Shown here: piece by piece, positions 25,903-32,414 of the stretch
Position numbering within the stretch: the first letter of the stretch is position 1
Layout: each line of letters opens with the position of its first letter
Source of the DNA: Terriglobales bacterium
Lineage (GTDB): Bacteria; Acidobacteriota; Terriglobia; Terriglobales; Acidobacteriaceae
Assembly: GCA_035691485.1 (NCBI GenBank)
Contig: DASSIZ010000134.1
Location: 1-45,478, forward strand
Length of the DNA: 45,478 nt
Reading direction: 5' to 3'
Program-made: the position numbers and the translations under genes
The notes under the pieces: model-generated
What the model was told of the DNA's origin: nothing
The model's database searches: none
The model's input: only the letters and a program-made list of their open reading frames with translations

Positions 25903-26682
25903 TCATGAATTCAATTCTGGTAAGACGTACGCTGCTGAAGAGTGCTGCTGCTGCCGGAACTCCTCCATATGAGGCACCTGCGCTTCGGGTGTAGTGACGA
26001 ATGCGTAGAGCGAGCTGGCGGCCAGCCCGGTCAGCGCCAGCCCGATCACCAAGCAGACATAGCCGAACTTCTTCCGTCCCTGCTCGCCCACAATGAAGCC
26101 CCATTTCGCGGCAAACAGCCAGATGCCGTAAGCGAAATGCCACGATGCCGCCACCAGTCCGATCGCGTAGAACGCCACCAGCCATGGGTTCTGCAGCTCA
26201 GCCCACACCTTGGCATAGGCGAGGTCGGAATGGGTAATGATGTGCGCCCCGGTAAAGCGCATGGTCCAGGTGTGGTAGCCGATGTAGAAGAAGGCCACGA
26301 TGCCGGTGTAGCGCTGCGCCGTGTACATCCAGTTTCCGATCCAGGGGTAGTCGGTGACATTGGATTCGCCGCGCCACCAGATCCAGAAGCCGTAAAGCGC
26401 GTGGTAGGCGATGGGGATGTAAATGAAGCAGATTTCCAGGACCAGCACGAAGGGCAGGCCGGTCAGGAACTTCACGTTCTCGTTGTACGCAGCGCCGCCA
26501 TTGACGGCGAAGGCATTGGAGAAAAAATGCTCGAGCAGGAAAAAGCCGATGGGAAAAATGCCGCTGACGGAGTGCAGGCGTCGCCAGAGGAAAGAATTGC
26601 CCTGGCCCGCGCGCAGCGCCGGAACTCCTGCCGCCACCCGGGCCGCGCCTGCCTGTGCCGCAGAACTGACCGATGTCGCCAC
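25903..26682 (-). CDS. sdhC: succinate dehydrogenase cytochrome b558 membrane anchor
   Basis: A 259-residue integral membrane protein with about five helices, of the type B SdhC family (cytochrome b558) that binds two haems and links SdhAB to menaquinone. Candidate haem ligands include His in FLWRRLHSVSGIFPIGFFLL, IAYHALYGFWIW, IGYHTWTMRFTGAH and AASWHFAYGIWLF, in the spacing expected for the family. The start is GTG 26682, with AAGGAG seven bases upstream. It is the first gene of the operon; a near-consensus promoter lies about 45-75 bases upstream. An Ala/Gly-rich 25-residue N-terminal extension precedes the conserved part. Confidence 0.93.
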   Translation of the reverse strand: MATSVSSAAQAGAARVAAGVPALRAGQGNSFLWRRLHSVSGIFPIGFFLLEHFFSNAFAVNGGAAYNENVKFLTGLPFVLVLEICFIYIPIAYHALYGFWIWWRGESNVTDYPWIGNWMYTAQRYTGIVAFFYIGYHTWTMRFTGAHIITHSDLAYAKVWAELQNPWLVAFYAIGLVAASWHFAYGIWLFAAKWGFIVGEQGRKKFGYVCLVIGLALTGLAASSLYAFVTTPEAQVPHMEEFRQQQHSSAAYVLPELNS

Positions 26683-26727
26683 GGTGCAGCTCCTTATAAG
26701 AGTATGAATTGTAAGAACGAACCGCTC

Positions 26728-26756
26728 ATTATTGGCCCGCTACGTCACCAAGTCAA
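26728..26756 (-). promoter_or_regulatory. sigma-70-type promoter of the sdh operon
   Basis: On the minus strand TTGACT (26756-26751) and AATAAT (26733-26728) are separated by exactly 17 bases, each one base from consensus. The predicted start point lies near 26721, giving a leader of about 40 bases before the sdhC GTG. Confidence 0.65.
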
Positions 26757-26879
26757 GAAACGCCGGTCACCCATTTATGTGATGTCACGCCGGGGTGTGA
26801 CGATTCCGCCGCCGCCGTTCCGGCGCGGAACAGGCGCATTTTCCGGGAAAACAGGGTTTTGAAATCCCTCGCCAGCCGC

Positions 26880-26906
26880 TTGTTCGCCCTCATCGCTCGA
26901 TATAAT
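26880..26906 (+). promoter_or_regulatory. possible promoter of the GAF-domain gene
   Basis: A perfect TATAAT lies at 26901-26906, 40 bases before the start codon. The best -35 candidate is TTGTTC at 26880, 15 bases away, which is short. It would be divergent from the sdh promoter. Confidence 0.45.
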
Positions 26907-26945
26907 GACCTCCGAAAAGCTCCCCCGCGGCGCAGGAGAATACCC

Positions 26946-27491
26946 ATGATGGCGACACTGGCGTCGTCCTTTGTGCAGCTGGCCGAGGAGTGCGAAAGGG
27001 AGGGATTGACGCTCAAGAACGCGGAAAAAATCGGCCATGAGCTGGCCCAGTTCTTCGGCGTCAAGCAGGACGAGGTCGGGATCCTGCGGCTGGAGCACAA
27101 AAACCTGGTGTTCTGTTACCCGGCAAAGCTTCATGACGTGGGCAGCATTCCATTAAATACTTCCACGTCGGTCGCGGTGCGCGCTGCCAATACCCATCGC
27201 GGCGAGGTGATCAACAATTTCGCGCAAGTGAAGCACACCAGCATCTTCGAGGCGGTGGACCTGGGGGCGGACAGGACGTCGCACCTGGTGGGGGACGAAA
27301 AGCCCGATCAGCACGTGCACGTGATTCAGAAGCTGATGGCGGCCCCGGTCATGGCGGCGGAAGGAGCCCTCGGAGTGATCGAGATTTCGCGTAAAGGGGT
27401 TTCGGCGCCCGTTTCAGGACCCGACTTCACTACTGTCGACCTGCAAAAGCTGGTAGCCTGCGCCTCGGCATTGGCAAAGTGCTTCAAGTAG
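26946..27491 (+). CDS. GAF-domain protein
   Basis: A 181-residue soluble protein. Residues about 20-175 form a single GAF fold, a small-molecule or redox sensing domain: helix LAEECEREGLTLKNAEKIGHELAQFF, sheet EVGILRLEHKNLVFCYP, then SVAVRAANTHRGEVINNF, and VIQKLMAAPVMAAEGALGVIEISRKG, the typical last strands. No output domain is attached, so it may act through a partner or be a stand-alone sensor. The start ATG 26946 has AGGAGAA nine bases upstream and a TATAAT 40 bases upstream; the frame stays open for 29 codons before it. It is divergent from sdhC and convergent with rdgB. Confidence 0.8.
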   Translation: MMATLASSFVQLAEECEREGLTLKNAEKIGHELAQFFGVKQDEVGILRLEHKNLVFCYPAKLHDVGSIPLNTSTSVAVRAANTHRGEVINNFAQVKHTSIFEAVDLGADRTSHLVGDEKPDQHVHVIQKLMAAPVMAAEGALGVIEISRKGVSAPVSGPDFTTVDLQKLVACASALAKCFK

Positions 27492-27514
27492 CAAGCGTCG
27501 CTGGCGGGCATCGC

Positions 27515-28129
27515 TCATCGCCGGGCCTCCTTTTCGAACCACTCTAGAAATTTTCGAAACGCGGCCCCGCGATGGCTCACCTGCGCCTTCTCCTCCGCTG
27601 TCAGCTCGGCAAATGTTTTTTTCAGCGCCGGGAAGTAGAACAGCGGATCGTAGCCGAAGCCCCCGCTGCCCCGTGCGATGCGCATGATCTGTCCTTCGGC
27701 GGCGCCCTGGAACGTGGCCAGCGTCCGTCCGTCACGCGCTGCGGCGATGGCGCAAACGAATTGCGCACTGCGTTCGCTGTCGCGGACCGATGCAAGTTCG
27801 CGCAACAAGCGGCGGTTGTTGGCTTCGTCGGAGGAGTTGGTTCGATCGTGTGCGGCGGCGTAGCGGGCCGAGTGCACCCCTGGCGCCCCACTCAGCGCAT
27901 CCACCATCAGGCCGGAATCATCCGCCACCACCAGTTCACCGGGGACGTACTGGCTGTAGTGCTCGGCTTTTTTGCGCGCATTGGCGTCGAAGGTGGCGCC
28001 GTCTTCCGTTGCCTCGGGTAACTCGGCGAAGCCGGGCAGCGTGGCGACCTCCACGCCGTGTGCGGCGGCTGCGGCCGCAAAATCGCGCAGCTTGCCGGCA
28101 TTGGAGGTGGCAATCAGTATGCGGCGCAT
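27515..28129 (-). CDS. rdgB: XTP/dITP diphosphohydrolase
   Basis: A 204-residue house-cleaning enzyme of the Ham1/RdgB family that hydrolyses non-canonical purine triphosphates (dITP, XTP) to monophosphates, keeping them out of DNA. Family motifs are complete: ATSNAGKLRDF at the N-terminus, EDGATFDANARKKAEHYS, VVADDSGLMVDALSGAPGVHSARYA with the catalytic Asp, GSGGFGYDPLFYFP and SHRGAAFRKFLEWF at the end. Length is the usual one. No strong ribosome site is seen before ATG 28129. It converges on the GAF gene and is divergent from a structured spacer. Confidence 0.95.
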   Translation of the reverse strand: MRRILIATSNAGKLRDFAAAAAAHGVEVATLPGFAELPEATEDGATFDANARKKAEHYSQYVPGELVVADDSGLMVDALSGAPGVHSARYAAAHDRTNSSDEANNRRLLRELASVRDSERSAQFVCAIAAARDGRTLATFQGAAEGQIMRIARGSGGFGYDPLFYFPALKKTFAELTAEEKAQVSHRGAAFRKFLEWFEKEARR

Positions 28130-28193
28130 GTGGCGTAGGTTAGCAGACAGGATTTGTATTCAAGAAGAGTAGGGGTGAGACAACATCAAAACG

Positions 28194-28352
28194 TGAAGGC
28201 TTCGCGATCCTGCCCACCCTCCCCAGAGAGGCCGGACGCGAAGCCTTCAGGTCTGGAATGGGGAGAGCATCGCCCGGGATTAACCGGTCTGGCTAGTCTC
28301 CATTTGGCGTAGGCACAAGGTGCTAGCCCAAAGTACTAGCCGTTTTGGTTAG
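28194..28352 (+). ncRNA. candidate structured RNA, strand and class unknown
   Basis: In a 470-base gene-free stretch (28130-28599). TGAAGGCTTCGCG (28194-28206) pairs perfectly over 13 bases with 28237-28249; its loop bases CTCCCCA (28219-28225) can pair with TGGGGAG (28259-28265), giving an H-type pseudoknot. Further on, GGCTAG (28291-28296) can pair with either of two CTAGCC copies (28323-28328, 28336-28341), and the second copy can instead pair with GGTTAG (28347-28352). I match it to no RNA family I know. Strand + is assumed; the main hairpin also works on the minus strand, where it would lie in the rdgB leader. The rest of the stretch shows nothing clear. Confidence 0.35.
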
Positions 28353-28599
28353 AGAAAAGAGCGTCACAGTTGCACCGCAGGCACTTAGCTTTGCTGCCGT
28401 CGAAATCCGGTGCCGCCGATTTTACCTTCGCGAAAGTTAAGGTTTGCCCGAGCGCATCGCCCGTCGTTCGTCCTTCGCCCGGCACTGCACTTTGGTAATG
28501 CAGAATTTGTGTTGCCGGGGCAGTGGGACGGAGTTATGGTGTCGCGAAAACAACCTGGTTGGGAAAACCACTGTCCTTTGCGGCGAAACCGGAGGCAAT

Positions 28600-28821
28600 A
28601 TGAGTTGCAAAGAGCGCGAACAACTCCGCAAGGTTCAACAGGAAGCGTTTGAGGAGTGGTACAAGCACAGAAGTGAGTTGGAAAGGCTTGCAACCCTCAA
28701 GAAGCACAGCTCCATGGGCAAAGTACGTCTGGTGGCGGATAAGGCCTACACGAGACTGCGCCAGTCGATGGATGCTCTTATCAGTCACAACCGCGAACAT
28801 GATTGCCGCAAAGGTCGGTAG
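28600..28821 (+). CDS. hypothetical small coiled-coil protein
   Basis: A 73-residue, highly charged protein beginning MSCKEREQLRKVQQEAFEEW, predicted to be two amphipathic helices (about 3-35 and 42-62) without a signal or membrane segment. The start ATG 28600 has GGAGG five bases upstream; the frame is open 52 codons further upstream but that part is Cys/Arg-rich and looks non-coding. I do not recognise it. A regulatory or structural helper role would fit its size, but nothing in the sequence proves one. It follows the structured spacer by about 250 bases. Confidence 0.6.
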   Translation: MSCKEREQLRKVQQEAFEEWYKHRSELERLATLKKHSSMGKVRLVADKAYTRLRQSMDALISHNREHDCRKGR

Positions 28822-29107
28822 CTAACCTTCCGAACCTCGCTGCACTCTGCTCGTTGGGAGATTTTCCGCGACTTCACAACGCCGCCGCGGGCTCGAACAC
28901 CGCCTGCGCCTTCCCTTGCTCTAAATGGCCCGCCCGCCACCTGCACAGCGATTGTGCAAATCCGGGTTGGTCCCAAAATGGGAATCACGGGATGTTAGCG
29001 TTGATTTTAACGTTAGCGAAAGCGTATTCGGGCGTACGTTCGTAAAACGATTCCTAATGGCCGTCCGGTGATGACGCACTTGTTCTGAGTGATACGCGGA
29101 GGGGCAC

Positions 29108-29479
29108 ATGACTGGAAACCCGATTCCCACAACCTCGTTTTTGCGGACGGAAACGAGGAAGACGGCCGACGAAGTCACTATCTGCTGCTCCGGCCAGTTC
29201 ACCCTGAAGAGCTGTGAGCAGATTCAAAAGACCGTTCGAGGGTTGGTTCCTGCGAGCAAACGTGTCGTACTCGATTTTGCGCAGGTCAACTACATTGAGA
29301 AAGCTGCGCTGGGTTCGATTGTCGGCCTGTACCTGTCCTCGAAGCACCTCGGCTGTCAACTCAACGTGCACAATATGCCCCCGTGGGCGATTGATCTGCT
29401 GAGCAGGTGGCCCGAGGACGCGTTCGAGACAGGAAAGTCAATTCCCGCACGCCCACAGGCGCTTAGAACGAACACATAA
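29108..29479 (+). CDS. STAS-domain protein lacking the phospho-acceptor serine
   Basis: A 123-residue protein whose residues 18-105 have the STAS fold of anti-sigma-factor antagonists (SpoIIAA-like): EVTICCSGQFTLKSCEQI, then KRVVLDFAQVNYIEKAALGSIVGLYLSSK and a C-terminal helix (PWAIDLLSRWP). In SpoIIAA the loop reads Asp-Ser-Ser-Gly-Leu-Gly with a phosphorylated Ser; here the matching residues are Glu-Lys-Ala-Ala-Leu-Gly. It therefore probably cannot be switched off by an anti-sigma kinase in the classical way. GGAGGGG lies six bases before ATG. No anti-sigma or sigma gene is adjacent. STAS identity is likely, role unknown. Confidence 0.75.
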   Translation: MTGNPIPTTSFLRTETRKTADEVTICCSGQFTLKSCEQIQKTVRGLVPASKRVVLDFAQVNYIEKAALGSIVGLYLSSKHLGCQLNVHNMPPWAIDLLSRWPEDAFETGKSIPARPQALRTNT

Positions 29480-29812
29480 CGGCTTGGGCTCTGGGGATCA
29501 GAAGATGATTTCGTGAAGCGTCTGCGTCCACGCGACGCTCTAGCGCAAGTTAAAATTCTGCACTTGGCCGCGGCTGCTTGGAGGGACTTGCAAGCGCGCA
29601 GATCGGAGCAATCTTGTGGATTGCTCCGTGCTACCTACTCACAACTCTCCCAAGCACGAGCAAACGGGCGTACATGGCGACCACCGGCAGGCCCTTTTTT
29701 TCCCATTCGTCGGTGAACGGCTAGGGATCACTGTGATATGCTCTGCCCACTCCGCGCCATTCCTGCGGCATTATCCGGGCCCCAAATTCCAATCGTGAAA
29801 GAGGGATATAAA
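29480..29812. other. gene-free spacer with one perfect hairpin
   Basis: About 330 bases. CGGAGCAATC (29604-29613) pairs perfectly with 29619-29628 around TTGTG; no T-run follows directly, but eight T residues lie at 29695-29702 after a weak GC stem. Short open frames here lack ribosome sites. It could hold a small RNA or only the promoter of the next gene. Confidence 0.3.
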
Positions 29813-30256
29813 GTGAGAAGAACAGCTTATGCGCTTGTTGTGATCTGCCTGTTGTTATCCGCCTCACCGCTCCTGGCACAGTCGAAGCCCTACCACAACG
29901 GATCGGTCTGGGAGATCCAATTGATTCACGTTAAAGCGGGGATGGAAGACCGGTATGCCCGTTACCTGGCAGGGGACTGGAAAAAAGAGATGGATGCCAT
30001 GAAAAAAGCGGGCTATCTGATCAGTTACAAAGTCCTGGCAACGGAATCGCACACTCCCACAGAGGCGAATGTGGTCCTGATGACCGAGTACAAAGATCTA
30101 GCCAGCATGGAAGCCAACCAGGACAAGGCGGAGCAATTGGGGCAGCAACTGTTCGGCGGGACGCCGAAAATTGAAGCTGGCTACGTCGACCGGGCTTCCT
30201 ACAGGGACGTCGTCGGCAGCCGGTTGGCACGCGAGATCATCCTGGAAGCGAAATAG
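29813..30256 (+). CDS. secreted protein of unknown function
   Basis: A 147-residue protein starting at GTG 29813 (GAGGG seven bases upstream). Residues 1-23 are a signal peptide (TAYALVVICLLLSASPLLAQ). The mature part begins SKPYHNGSVWEIQLIHVKAG and has the alternating beta-alpha-beta pattern of a ferredoxin-like/dimeric alpha-beta-barrel fold (WEIQLIHVK, helix DRYARYLAGDWKKEMDAMKKAG, ISYKVLATE, ANVVLMTEYKDLASMEANQDKAEQLGQQLF), as in small stress-related barrels. I cannot name the family. An intrinsic terminator follows, so it is a single-gene transcript. Confidence 0.7.
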   Translation: MRRTAYALVVICLLLSASPLLAQSKPYHNGSVWEIQLIHVKAGMEDRYARYLAGDWKKEMDAMKKAGYLISYKVLATESHTPTEANVVLMTEYKDLASMEANQDKAEQLGQQLFGGTPKIEAGYVDRASYRDVVGSRLAREIILEAK

Positions 30257-30283
30257 TGAGACTCTCCCAACCTTCTCCAAACG

Positions 30284-30308
30284 CGCCCTGTATAAAACAG
30301 GGCGTTTT
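30284..30308 (+). terminator. rho-independent terminator of the secreted-protein gene
   Basis: CGCCCTGT pairs perfectly with ACAGGGCG around a five-base loop (ATAAA), followed by TTTT. Confidence 0.85.
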
Positions 30309-30508
30309 CGTGCCGCACGGCGGGCGCTTTGACGCTCCTGGCGGGCCCGCGAGCAGCCGCGAATCAGCGGCAAAATTCTGCTCAACTTCTGCCCCACAGC
30401 CACGGACGGCAACAAACAAACGGCGCAGTGGGGGAATCGGCCTCCGCTAGCAAGCCAGTAGCACAGATGGGTTGCCGGTCCGCCTATACCGCTCAAAACG
30501 CAGTAAGA

Positions 30509-30585
30509 TGGCGCGCCCTGAGAGATTCGAACTCCCGACCTTCTGGTTCGTAGCCAGACGCTCTATCCAGCTGAGCTAAGGGCGC
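30509..30585 (-). tRNA. tRNA-Arg (anticodon ACG)
   Basis: On the minus strand the cloverleaf is complete: acceptor GCGCCCT/AGGGCGC, D arm with AGCTCAGCTGGATAGAGC, anticodon stem TCTGG/CCAGA enclosing CTACGAA (anticodon ACG, read as ICG after deamination), T arm with GTTCGAAT, discriminator G and an encoded CCA at 30511-30509. It decodes CGU, CGC and CGA arginine codons. Confidence 0.97.
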
Positions 30586-30586
30586 G

Positions 30587-30606
30587 CTCCGGTGATTATA
30601 CCGGAG
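30587..30606 (-). promoter_or_regulatory. tRNA-Arg -10 element inside a perfect inverted repeat
   Basis: The minus-strand TATAAT (30600-30595) lies nine bases before the tRNA 5' end. It is embedded in a 7-base perfect inverted repeat, CTCCGGT and ACCGGAG, with six bases between. No clear -35 is visible 17 bases upstream. The repeat may be an operator or coincidental. Confidence 0.5.
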
Positions 30607-30672
30607 GCTTCGCGCGCGCCGCCACCGCCGCAGCGGCGAAACTAGAACGCCGACAAGCAACAGAGCAAATCT

Positions 30673-30703
30673 AAAAAAAGAGCACCGGATTGCTCCGGTG
30701 CTC
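30673..30703 (-). terminator. strong terminator of pilin copy 1
   Basis: On the minus strand GAGCACCGGA pairs perfectly with TCCGGTGCTC around a GCAA tetraloop, followed by seven T residues. Identical stem and loop recur after pilin copy 2. Confidence 0.93.
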
Positions 30704-30796
30704 CCGGCTCGTACCCTCCCCCAGGTACTTCGCCAAACTTGAGGCGCTTACGCGGCATGGGCGAAGCAGGAGCCCGCGCGCCGAAATCAGCTCAGA

Positions 30797-31273
30797 CTAC
30801 TGCAGCGGGCTGTCGCTGGCGCTGGCGGTCTGGCTGACGTTGAAGCGAATCACGCCCGACTGGTCGCTGAAGAAGTGCCGCTGACCGGTCTGCGAGTTCT
30901 GCGGGTCGCCATTGATGGTATAGATCGTCGCTGCGCCGCCGCCGCTGGGGGCGCCGCTGGTCACCACGGAGAACACATAGCCGCTCTTGGTGCCGCTGGC
31001 TAACACGGAATCCAGCAAGCCAGCGCCGGTGTCGCCAACTGAGCCTGAGCTCGGCGGCCCAAGGTTAGCCAAGGTGGCAAAGCCATGGTTTGGATAGGTG
31101 GAAGCAAAGGTGACTTCCGCGGTGTTGATGGTGCGAGTCGAGCCCACCGCTGACGCTTCATTCGCGGCAATTCGCGAACGCAGCAGGTTGGGAATCGCGA
31201 TCGCGGCGATAATCAAAATGATCGCCACTACGATCAGCAACTCGATCAGTGAGAAACCCTTCTGTTTGCGCAT
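30797..31273 (-). CDS. type IV pilin, copy 1
   Basis: A 158-residue major-pilin-like protein. The class III leader MRKQKG is cleaved before Phe; the mature N-terminus FSLIELLIVVAIILIIAAIA has Phe1 and Glu5 for methylation and assembly, and forms the pilus core helix. The globular part (about 55-158) is rich in Ser, Gly and Thr, has no cysteine and therefore lacks the usual disulfide-closed D region, and ends SQTASASDSPLQ. Pilins of this class make surface filaments for adhesion, twitching or DNA uptake. It differs from copy 2 at two residues only (Thr/Val and Asn/Asp in the FATLANL segment). A weak sigma-54-like site lies 58 bases upstream of ATG; a strong terminator follows. No pilus assembly genes are nearby. 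Confidence 0.93.
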   Translation of the reverse strand: MRKQKGFSLIELLIVVAIILIIAAIAIPNLLRSRIAANEASAVGSTRTINTAEVTFASTYPNHGFATLANLGPPSSGSVGDTGAGLLDSVLASGTKSGYVFSVVTSGAPSGGGAATIYTINGDPQNSQTGQRHFFSDQSGVIRFNVSQTASASDSPLQ

Positions 31274-31329
31274 TGTGTCTTCACTCTCCGAACCTGGATA
31301 CCAGGAATATCCGGGGAATTTGCATTTTG

Positions 31330-31345
31330 TGCACCAAGGTGACCA
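31330..31345 (-). promoter_or_regulatory. weak sigma-54-like promoter of pilin copy 1
   Basis: On the minus strand TGGTCACCTTGGTGCA keeps the invariant GG and GC at the correct 10-base interval of the TGGCAC-N5-TTGC consensus but is poor in the middle. The GC lies 58 bases from the ATG, exactly as for copy 2. Confidence 0.45.
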
Positions 31346-31535
31346 GCCTGCATCCCTTTGGTAACCGACCGTGCGTTAAGTGAAAGCAGGCAGGGTGATT
31401 AAGACTGAACCAGAATGGCGTTTCGGGGCTGCGCAGCAGGCGCTCGCTTGGACAGAAACCCGTTTTCCGACAAAAATTGTCACGCATCGAACCGTATTTG
31501 TCATCCGAACGATACGCCACCGTTTCTGTGCAAAC

Positions 31536-31565
31536 AAAAAAGAGCACCGGATTGCTCCGGTGCTC
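31536..31565 (-). terminator. strong terminator of pilin copy 2
   Basis: Same ten-base-pair stem and GCAA loop as the copy 1 terminator, followed on the minus strand by six T residues. It should insulate copy 1 from transcripts of copy 2. Confidence 0.93.
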
Positions 31566-31612
31566 CCGGCTCGTACCCTCCCCCAGGTACTTCGCCAAAC
31601 TTACAAGTCAGA

Positions 31613-32089
31613 CTACTGCAGCGGGCTGTCGCTGGCGCTGGCGGTCTGGCTGACGTTGAAGCGGATCACGCCCGACTGGTCGCTGAAGAAGTGCCGCTGA
31701 CCGGTCTGCGAGTTCTGCGGGTCGCCATTGATGGTATAGATCGTCGCTGCGCCGCCGCCGCTGGGGGCGCCGCTGGTTACGACGGAAAACACGTAACCGC
31801 TCTTGGTACCGCTGGCCAACACGGAATCCAGCAAGCCGGCGCCGGTGTCGCCAACCGAGCCCGAGCTCGGCGGGCCGAGGTCGGCCAAAACGGCAAAGCC
31901 GTGGTTCGGATAGGTGGAAGCAAAGGTGACTTCCGCGGTGTTGATGGTGCGAGTCGAGCCCACCGCTGACGCTTCATTCGCGGCAATTCGCGAACGCAGC
32001 AGGTTGGGAATCGCGATCGCGGCGATGATCAGGATGATCGCCACCACGATCAGCAACTCGATCAGTGAGAAACCTTTCTGTTTGCGCAT
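31613..32089 (-). CDS. type IV pilin, copy 2
   Basis: A 158-residue pilin nearly identical to copy 1: leader MRKQKG, core helix starting FSLIELLIVV with Glu5, a cysteine-free Ser/Gly/Thr-rich head, and the same C-terminal SASDSPLQ. AGGGGAG lies ten bases before ATG 32089. It has the better sigma-54 site (TGGCAGCACGCTTGC at 32161-32147) and its own terminator, so it is probably the strongly expressed copy, but this is inference. Synonymous differences outnumber changes of amino acid by far, showing that both copies have been kept under selection or repeatedly homogenised. Confidence 0.93.
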   Translation of the reverse strand: MRKQKGFSLIELLIVVAIILIIAAIAIPNLLRSRIAANEASAVGSTRTINTAEVTFASTYPNHGFAVLADLGPPSSGSVGDTGAGLLDSVLASGTKSGYVFSVVTSGAPSGGGAATIYTINGDPQNSQTGQRHFFSDQSGVIRFNVSQTASASDSPLQ

Positions 32090-32146
32090 TGTGTCGAATC
32101 TCCCCTAGCAGATCTTTTGTAGCCCGTCCGCTGGCACAATAGTGGG

Positions 32147-32161
32147 GCAAGCGTGCTGCCA
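32147..32161 (-). promoter_or_regulatory. sigma-54 promoter of pilin copy 2
   Basis: On the minus strand TGGCAGCACGCTTGC matches the -24/-12 consensus TGGCAC-N5-TTGC with one mismatch and perfect spacing. Sigma-54 with PilR-type activators is the known control of major pilin genes in several bacteria. The GC lies 58 bases from the ATG. Confidence 0.7.
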
Positions 32162-32414
32162 GAATCGGCGTCGAGCGGTATACGAGCCGATTCCCGAAGT
32201 AACATGCCTGTATTTCAACGAGCTTCGAGGCACTTTCGTGGATTGTAAAGAGTTGTTCGTCGAGATTTCCGATGACCGAATTCGGCAATCATGACAGTTT
32301 TTGTCAGATGAGCATCGCATTTTGCCAACTTTGGTTCCAGTTTGAGACGGAGCTTGAGACGGGAATGGCCTCGGCTACAATGTACTGACCGATCCCCAGC
32401 TGGAACCATTCGCA

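Larger units (their letters stand above)
30673..32089. repeat. tandem duplication of a pilin gene with its terminator
   Basis: Two copies of a block made of pilin gene, 3' spacer and terminator, at about 30673-31273 and 31536-32089. The coding parts differ by about 25 of 477 bases by hand count, most of them in one 145-base stretch, with only two amino-acid changes. Copy 1 has about 45 extra bases between stop codon and terminator. Upstream regions are not alike apart from the last few bases before ATG. Confidence 0.9.

Noticed and set aside
28190-28360. Known riboswitch, 6S, SRP, RNase P or tmRNA
   Set aside because: None of the conserved cores of these RNAs could be recognised; kept only as an unassigned structure.
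29513-29716. 67-codon frame starting GTG
   Set aside because: No ribosome site, Arg-rich low-complexity product and interruption by a hairpin suggest non-coding DNA.
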